Origin: Plecoglossus altivelis
Lineage: Eukaryota; Chordata; Actinopteri; Osmeriformes; Plecoglossidae
Direction of reading: 5' to 3'
DNA: 64,000 nt
NCBI GenBank assembly: GCA_036571765.1
Contig: BROE01000002.1
Span: forward strand, 4,671,809 to 4,735,808
Shown here: positions 56,673-64,000 of the stretch, piece after piece
How positions within the stretch are numbered: the stretch's first letter is position 1
Layout: each line of letters opens with the position of its first letter
Position numbers and translations under genes: made by a program
Notes under the pieces: generated by a model
Seen by the model: the letters and a program-made list of their open reading frames with translations, nothing else
Told to the model about the DNA's origin: nothing
The model's database searches: none

Positions 56673-59236
56673 AAACCGACACAGTACAATGGATGCTAGC
56701 AAACTAATCCACAGTTTAGCTCAATCATTAAGAGGCAAACCTAATTACCATTTCAGTCTACCAAATTGCCCGAAACAATTTTCTACAGTCCTAGGGATTA
56801 GTAATTACTACCAATTAATATGCGCCATCATAGGTTTTACTTCTTGCATCTATCACAAAACAAATTGATGTCAATGTGGGCCGACGTACAATCCAATTTG
56901 TATCATTTTCCTGATACAGACATTAAAGGTAGAAAAGAGATGAATGAATGTTCCCACAGGAACGAACAGCGCCTCAATCACAGAATAGTCGATTCTGCAT
57001 GTTCAGTATGACGCCTCTTCAAATGCCTGTGTGTGAGAGTTTGAGTTGAGCTAGTGAAAGACTGACATATAGAATATAGCTAGTGAATTGATTTTGACCT
57101 CGAAAAACTTCAGAAGAAACTCTAGAAATGATCGGTGTCGTTATGCTGTTATCACATAACATCACATGACACAGCGCAAGGCCACACCAAGTAAATCCTG
57201 AGAAGGTGATTTTTTTTTGCCGTAGACTATTTAAGTCAAAGGTTTGATAAGGGTGCCTCATGTACAACTTCAACTACAAACCAACACAAACTAACAACAA
57301 GTAACAGTCCAATAAAAATGCCAAGGAACAAGCTTGTCGTTTATAATTAGATCAGTGGCGATGCTTCTTGGGGAGCAGGATAGGAACAAACAAAAACAAC
57401 AACAAAGTAGAGAATCGCACATCTTAATCACCATCACAACGTCCCCCCGCACACATTCGACCGAGGAATGACGGCAATTGCGTGTTTGTAAGTGAACTAC
57501 ACAGGGATCCGTGTTCCTTCGAGTCGCGGCGGTGGCCGGTAGCCGTCTGGGAATGCAAACACAACACAAGACAGATGCATTACCCCCCCCTCCTCCTCCT
57601 CCTCCTCCTCCCCCGCCCCCCGGCCCCGCCCCTCCCCTCCTGTGGTCTCAGGGGCCAACTCAATCTATATCAGATTGGCAGTGCTAGCAGATAATCATTA
57701 GAGGCGTCATCCCAACCCTGTAATTAAAAGGCCCAACTTCATTTTCCTAGAGGTCAGTTGTCATTGAAGCCGTGGCTACGTCCCAACACTGTTAAACAGA
57801 TCTGTCACCTTTCCTCCGGGGCAGGCCAAGTCTGGGAGAAATGGCATTGGTAGAAGCACAAAAGAACACGGTGGTTAACGCGACTGCTCGTTTTGTTCTT
57901 AGATCTTGTGAGTGCTTCACAACTACGAAGCAGGGCCGGTAATAGAACTTCACTTAGAACAAACAAAAACAACAGCAGCCAACTCTCAGTCACATAACTA
58001 CCCAGAGCAATTTCAGGGCTGTTTGAGAGAGTCTCTGAGAGACAGATTGTCGGTGGGAACACCAAATGAGTCAGAGTGTATAAATACATATTGTCAATAT
58101 GCCTTAATTATCACATGTTGTGTTCGTTCCATCCGAGTTGATCTCAAACTCTTATTGTTCGCGTAGTCGGGGGGTGGGGGGGTGGTGAGGGGGCTCCACA
58201 CCGTGTCTACTGGGTATGAGTGACAGCGACAGTTGGATGTTGGAGAGTGAGTGACACTGGCATCGGTCGGGGGTCTTTGGGAAGTGATGCGTCTTCAGAC
58301 TTATTGACGGAGACTTGCGCAGACGGGATCCAAGATTTAACCGCCATTAAAGCGTTATTAAACTTTGGATGGAAGCGTCTGTTAAATTACACCACTGCAA
58401 TATGTGCGAACGGTTTCCCCCCCACACGTACTTGGTGCACTGCAGAGTGCCATTAGCAGCTAAACGACAGTGCACCTACTGTTGCTACTGTAATGACATC
58501 TCACATGATGAGGTACTGCAATGCGGCAATGTAGTCTTATTACGCTATAAAATAACTGCACAACAACATTTCGTTTCAGTCTTTTAATGAGATGAGGTAT
58601 CGAACGCGTATTGATGATCGTTCATCCTGGAGCAAACATGGCAAATTTGCCTCAGATCAACGCGGCGTCCATAAACAAAGCATTCTTTACCGCTTAACCG
58701 GCAAACGAATCAATCACTGCCAGCCCGGGACCAAACAGGTCATCGGTACGCTTTGCCACAACGTTCACGCCGCAAACCTCCGACGGCTTTGCCTTTCAGC
58801 GGTTAGATGGACGCCACCGTTGTTCCGCGTCAGGCAGGAAAACAGAGGAGGGGGAGCGGAGAAAGAACAGAGTTTGAGTTCCATCTTCCACCCACGATGG
58901 CGTGATGAATGGGAGGTAGAGGGCTCACGGTGGGGTCATTTATCACAAGGTGGAGTATTAATTAATGTTGTAGGAGGGGCGCCAGGAAGACATGGGCTCA
59001 CATCAGCAAAAAAAAAAAAAAGAGAAGCAAACAGAAAGGAGGAGGAAAGAAAAGCACTGGATCCATGGCAGCTAGCAGCTGCAGATGAAACCTGGTTCGC
59101 TGCCGCTGAAGTGGGGTTGTTTAAGGGTTAAACCATGGGTTCACGCTGATGCCACGCGCTTGTAAAACTTACGGACATGCTTCCAGGCACAGGAACATGC
59201 ACACTTGTGTTCCCTCATGTTTTGCACTGCAGTGCG

Positions 59237-59276
59237 TGTGGTGTGTGTGTGTGTGTGTATGTGTGTGTGTGTATGT
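59237..59276. repeat. (GT)n microsatellite
   Basis: GT run with two GTAT interruptions. Confidence 0.93.
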
Positions 59277-60269
59277 GGGGGGGGTGATCTGAAGACAGCC
59301 CTTCGTGTATTACAGCAGACACAGGCATAAACCTGGGTCTTATCGGCGTGAAATGCAACTTACAGTATTAATGGAGAGTTTTCATCTCGCCGCTGTTTGA
59401 TTTATGTGACTGGTCATTTTTAATGCCCCGCGACTGTAAATCATCGCAGAGGGAAAAAAACCTAGGAACAAACAAATGCTGACATGATTGACAGAGCAAA
59501 GTTATTTCCATTCATAACCGCTGAGCTGCAGGGGCATCCGTGTCCGATATCGCCGTGGCAAAGTTAACTATGCGAGAGCCAGGGGGACACAATCTCATTC
59601 AACTACCGCATCATGATTCGAAACCAGAATTCTTTTCTATACAATATTCGCAGACCTTTATGGTATGTTTCTAGGCACTTAAGATTTCTTCATTATTTTC
59701 TTTGGGTTATAGATTATCTACTTCAAAAATTTCAAAACGTGAAGGGCCACCATTCAGCCAAGATCTCATTGGAAATGTTCAGCCGCAGCCTTGGGCCTAG
59801 ACAAGTGTGAAAGACGCGAGGTTTGTCTGTTTACATCCATGACATGAATGCACTGAATGAAGCTGAATGTTCCAAGGTTAAGTAGCTCTGTAAGACAAAC
59901 ACTTACATAATGAACCAAGGACGAGGGTTAAGTTTATAACGCAACGGTTTTGATGGCAGGTAAATAACTTCAAAGATTCAATTCTAAGAAATCGCTGAGC
60001 AAAAGCCTTGTGTGAGATGAGTGCTGTGAGTGACATGTATGCATGCTCCACATTTTGCCAAGGCTGCACATCAGAGACCTACACACAGAAGCAAACGTAT
60101 CCGTTTACTTCAATGCAAAGAGCGTTCGGAACCTAAGAGCTCTGGATCTGCGGTATATAACGCCGAGCCAGTCCCATCAGACAGTAAAAGGTTAGGGTTG
60201 TATTGGCAGATCCCGTTGTTAATCTTACAACAGATTACTCTCTCCCTTTCGAAACAAAGCTGCTGGATG

Positions 60270-60272
<3 letters not shown>

Positions 60273-60307
<35 letters not shown>
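60273..60307 (+). repeat. 35-base G homopolymer
   Basis: Thirty-five consecutive G. It could form a G-quadruplex. The true length is uncertain because sequencing handles such runs badly. Confidence 0.85.
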
Positions 60308-60313
<6 letters not shown>

Positions 60314-63300
60314 AGACAAGGTCCTGCTGATTCAGGAGGTTCCTGTCACCTCTGTCTTCATGTCTGTCTCCTCCGGGGAGGATTTCCTGCTCGACGTGTG
60401 GAGATGTTGGGCTTGAGCCTAGATCGCAGTGTACAACACACATTAAGTATGGCGACACCTCCGCAGAGAAGGACAAGCAATGACACGATTTGCGCCACAG
60501 ACACCGAAATGAAGGCAATGTGTGGAGGTATTAAGGGGTGCGCTAGCTGGCCACAACTCCTGAAACACTTAGTCTACTCGTCTCAGACGTGTTTCGGCCA
60601 TTACTCATTTGCAGGCCGCTGTTCTCGCCTGATAGGTTTGGTAAACATCCATCACGACGCAAACCGGAGTCAGCGTCGGGTCGGACATCAAGAGCGCAAA
60701 TTATCAGCTGCCATCATCTCTCCCTGGGCATTATAAATATGGTGTTTATCTCCCAAGCTGATCCTCGCACTCACTTTAATATATTCCTGATCTGACAGCC
60801 AAAGAGAAGAAATGATGAATCTCTTTTCGGACCGTTTAAGACGAGGTAGGTCTGGAGCCGAGACTTTAGAAGGAGCAGCAAACCAAGAACGAAGTTCTCT
60901 TTCTGGATATGAATAATTCATAGGGCGACAAAACGGTGCGCCAATTACCGTCCTATCGTATTTACAGCAAAGTTGTAACCCATCTCTTTGGCAGTTTAAA
61001 GTCCAAGCCGATACCAGAGACGGATGAGATCTTAGTGATGCGTTTTTACAACAACGATAAAGCAACACGCCCCACACAGCTGATATATTTGTGATCGTTT
61101 GGAGCTATTTTTAAACCATGTTCTACGTTTTTTAACGCGTGCATGACTCTCAAATCACAATTATGTAGAGTGAAAGCGCATGTTCACGCGACTGGAGGAA
61201 AGACCGAACACTCACGAGGTTCACAGCGCGTCATGATCTAAATTCCTTTGCCGTTTGATTGCTACAGTCACCTTGTTTTACCCCTTAGGCTTGTCACCTT
61301 TCTGAATTCCGGCATCTCTGACACACACTAGTCTGATGGATAACCCAGGGCTCAGTTTGAGATTGATTCGTTTGGTTGTCCAAACCAAAATCTGCTCCCT
61401 GTGGAATGCACCACAACTTTTGTAAAGCCTAACCCTTACAATGTATCCACCGTAACTCATTTCGGGTCGTCTGTATCGTCTTACTGCTCGGGCTCTCATG
61501 ACATCACGGAGGAATTCTGATCAGTGCTAGTGGGTCCTTGCAATACAATTTATGCATCGCTCTAAAAACTTTATTGATTTTCATATTTGCCTGAGTACCT
61601 AGAGCTGGCAAGTCTCGCTCCATTAACTTCCGACCCAGAGGAGACGCGTGGAAGTGTATTTTACTATCACAGCTTCTGAGGGGAACTGAGATGAATATAG
61701 GGCCTATCTAATTTATATATCTATATAATAATGACAGTGTAATCAGATAGGGGTATTGTTAAAATGGTACAAATAGATTTCGAGGGATTAATCTGGGAGT
61801 CGGTGATCAAAGTTAAAATGCATTGCATTTCGATTCAGGCTAGATGCAAGACATAAGAATGATTAAGCCTTTACAATTCATATTTGGATTTCTTCTGTAG
61901 AAGCTTTATTAAATGTTAATCCGTGCTGGATCAGACGTCTTCTAGACTGAAGAGAGATTTATCTCCTCTATTTAATATTTTCAACTGACACAGAGCAAAA
62001 ATAGTGTTACTGTAACAGCCTTATGGGGCATGTGTAACAGCTTCAGTTATGAATCTAATTTCAAATGGTGCGGACACCCATACCAAAAACGTGTTTACGT
62101 TTAACGTGTACTCAAGCCATGTTCGTTTGAACGTATAGAATTGAATGAACTACTCGCAAAAAAGCCCCTCTAGTGTCACTATTTTTTCATCCGGCCTCAT
62201 CCACGTCCCTTCTCAGAACCCGAAAACTATAGCCAGGCAGATGGATGTTAGTCATTGTGTTGCTGTTCTTTAGATGCAACAAGTCCCACAGAACAACAAA
62301 CAACCTAGCAAAACTCGTTAGTGCGACACTGCTATAAACTTTAGGTGCGTTCCTCCGACACGGCAGGTTCTGATCGGTTGTCAACACTGTATTGTCAGTA
62401 GAACGATTAGAAATGCAATGAGTCAGTCATGCTGTGCTGCAACACATTGTTGATGCGATCAAACAGTATTAACAAAACAACCTGTAACAGTGTACACACC
62501 TCTCTCTCTTCGTTTATCCCCGCAAATGGCAGGGCAGCTAACTTGCTCATCTTAGACGCCTGCCACTGATCAGTGTCCATCAACATGTTTTTAATTGTTT
62601 ACATTTTAATTTAATAACATTCAAGTTGCCCTCAACTAACGCTGCAAAACGTGACGCTAGCTATAGTATTAATGTTAGGTCAGTGCTTGAGAGGGCTTTA
62701 ACATGAAGCTAGCTATCGCCAAGAGACTCGGTGAAATAATTAAACATTGCACGACAAAAAAAACATACTTTGGTAGAAGCGAATGGGGAGTTTTATCATT
62801 CTTACCTGGCTGACGCGTCTGAAGGTGTACGATACGGGCGTGGTTGCGTCTGTTCTCGCGATAGCTCGCCGCGAAAATTGCGCTTTACCTCGCAATTTGC
62901 TGACGCAAATCCGGCTAGACTATCAGACTCGACCAATTATAGTGGTAGGATGTGTACTCATTCGCAATGATCTATAAATTACCATTCTGTGCACCTTCTC
63001 ACCTTCCAAAACATTCAAGACCTGCACAGAATCTCTTTGAAATGTAAACATAAATAGACTACTGCAACAATTTGAACTGTCATCTCCTTTGATAACCCCC
63101 CCCCCCCCCCCCCACCCCACCCACCCTCACACTGAAAAAGGCAATTAATTCAAGTGCAAATCAGATCCGTACTCTAAATCTATCAAGGACTGAGAATCAA
63201 AGTGATACTCAGGAGGTCATCTCAAGGTAAATTCATTCTCACAACAGTGAGGCACCCAAAAATCCCTTTTATGTTTTAGATGGTAATAATTACCAGACAT

Positions 63301-64000
63301 AATGTGTTGGGGGTTTGGCTGATGTGTTCAGAAACAGCACTCTCATGCAACACAAACCAGCAGTTTTTTTTCACCTTGAGCTCTTTAATCAGAGTTCCTT
63401 GGGCCTAACCTCATCCCTGGGGAAATCATGGATTTTGTGTCTCACTTTAAAAAAACAAAACAAGAATTGTTCTAATGTTTGAATTTGAAAGCAAACTAAT
63501 TACTTAGTATTTAATCGTTGTAGGCACATGGCCTCCTATTAAATCACAGTCTGGACTGTGCCATAATGCTTACTGAACACACATGCATGCCAACGTACAG
63601 TAGTTGAGGGAAGAGGGGTTATAAACCAGAATTCCAAAATAAAATATTATTTTTAGTCCAAATAGGATGTGGGATTTATAGACATTCATGATTGGTAGAC
63701 CGTCCATTACTGTCAGTGTGAAAACAGACATCCTTGGTATTTTTCCCGTTCTTTTGGATTGAAGTGTAAAAGGGATGCGTTTAGTGGTGAGTTTGAATGT
63801 CAGCATGTACACATGTTGTGAATTTTCACGACGAGATACTACAGAGCACAACTGATTCCTTTAAAGGATGCGGGTGGTATTTCTGTTGCAGCCAGAGCAT
63901 TAAGCAGAGATGCCTTTGAACGTCTGGACTGCAAAGTGTCTTATTGTGTGTCCTGTTTATCAGAGGAGGTGTTGAGATACTTAAAGTACCGTGCCTTTTC

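Larger units (their letters stand above)
56673..64000. other. intergenic region, no gene found
   Basis: No exon or RNA gene is recognised. It holds a GT run (59237-59276), a 35-G run (60273-60307) and a C run near 63097-63112. Blocks 57655-57770, 60690-60850 and 61545-61990 are repeat-poor and AT-rich with homeodomain and E-box-like sites, the look of conserved enhancers, but this cannot be shown without alignment. Confidence 0.65.

Noticed and set aside
58592..59131. 179-codon plus-strand frame
   Set aside because: Mixed composition, but no domain I recognise, no splice partner, and it ends in an A-run lysine stretch; length is within chance for this much DNA.

Overview
The window is a piece of a vertebrate genome, almost certainly a ray-finned (teleost) fish. 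It has short coding exons with GT/AG boundaries, about 0.2-11 kb introns full of CA/GT, GA/CT and tetranucleotide repeats, fragments that look like fish LINE tails, and one assembly gap (5255-5992). There are no bacterial genes or operons. Almost every long open frame is low-complexity repeat or chance.

One gene fills positions 1036 to about 47,975 on the + strand: the 3' two-thirds of sorcs1, a sortilin-family (VPS10-domain) type I membrane receptor. I read 25 clean coding exons plus one damaged exon. With the damaged exon restored to the 74 nt that its neighbours' phases require, the coding length is 3042 nt (1013 residues plus stop) and every junction phase is compatible. The exons encode, in order, part of the VPS10 beta-propeller (1036-33898, with several Asp-box motifs), the 10CC module with exactly ten cysteines (33899-37783), a PKD domain with an FGDG motif and a second PKD-like domain (38146-40135), a SorCS membrane-proximal region (40399-43156), the transmembrane helix (43674-43779) and a cytosolic tail (44419-44918). 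The tail motif NVYAQMQNEKEQEMISP and other stretches fit SORCS1 better than SORCS2 or SORCS3. The start codon, signal peptide, propeptide and first exons lie upstream of the window.

The 5' part (1-22 kb) is mostly large introns with long purine and pyrimidine tracts. The middle and 3' part (22-45 kb) is exon-dense. The 3' UTR appears to run to about 47,975 and contains two hairpin-forming inverted repeats. From there to 64,000 I find no gene, only intergenic DNA with simple repeats, a 42-bp minisatellite and quieter AT-rich blocks that might be conserved enhancers.

I found no new biological system. The observations most worth checking are: the exon at 20506-20613, which keeps its splice sites but is scrambled by indels; minisatellites that have multiplied splice-site-like sequence beside real exons (15141-15368 acceptors, 26895-27048 donors); several possible alternative cytoplasmic tails at 43780-44918; and the 3' UTR hairpins.
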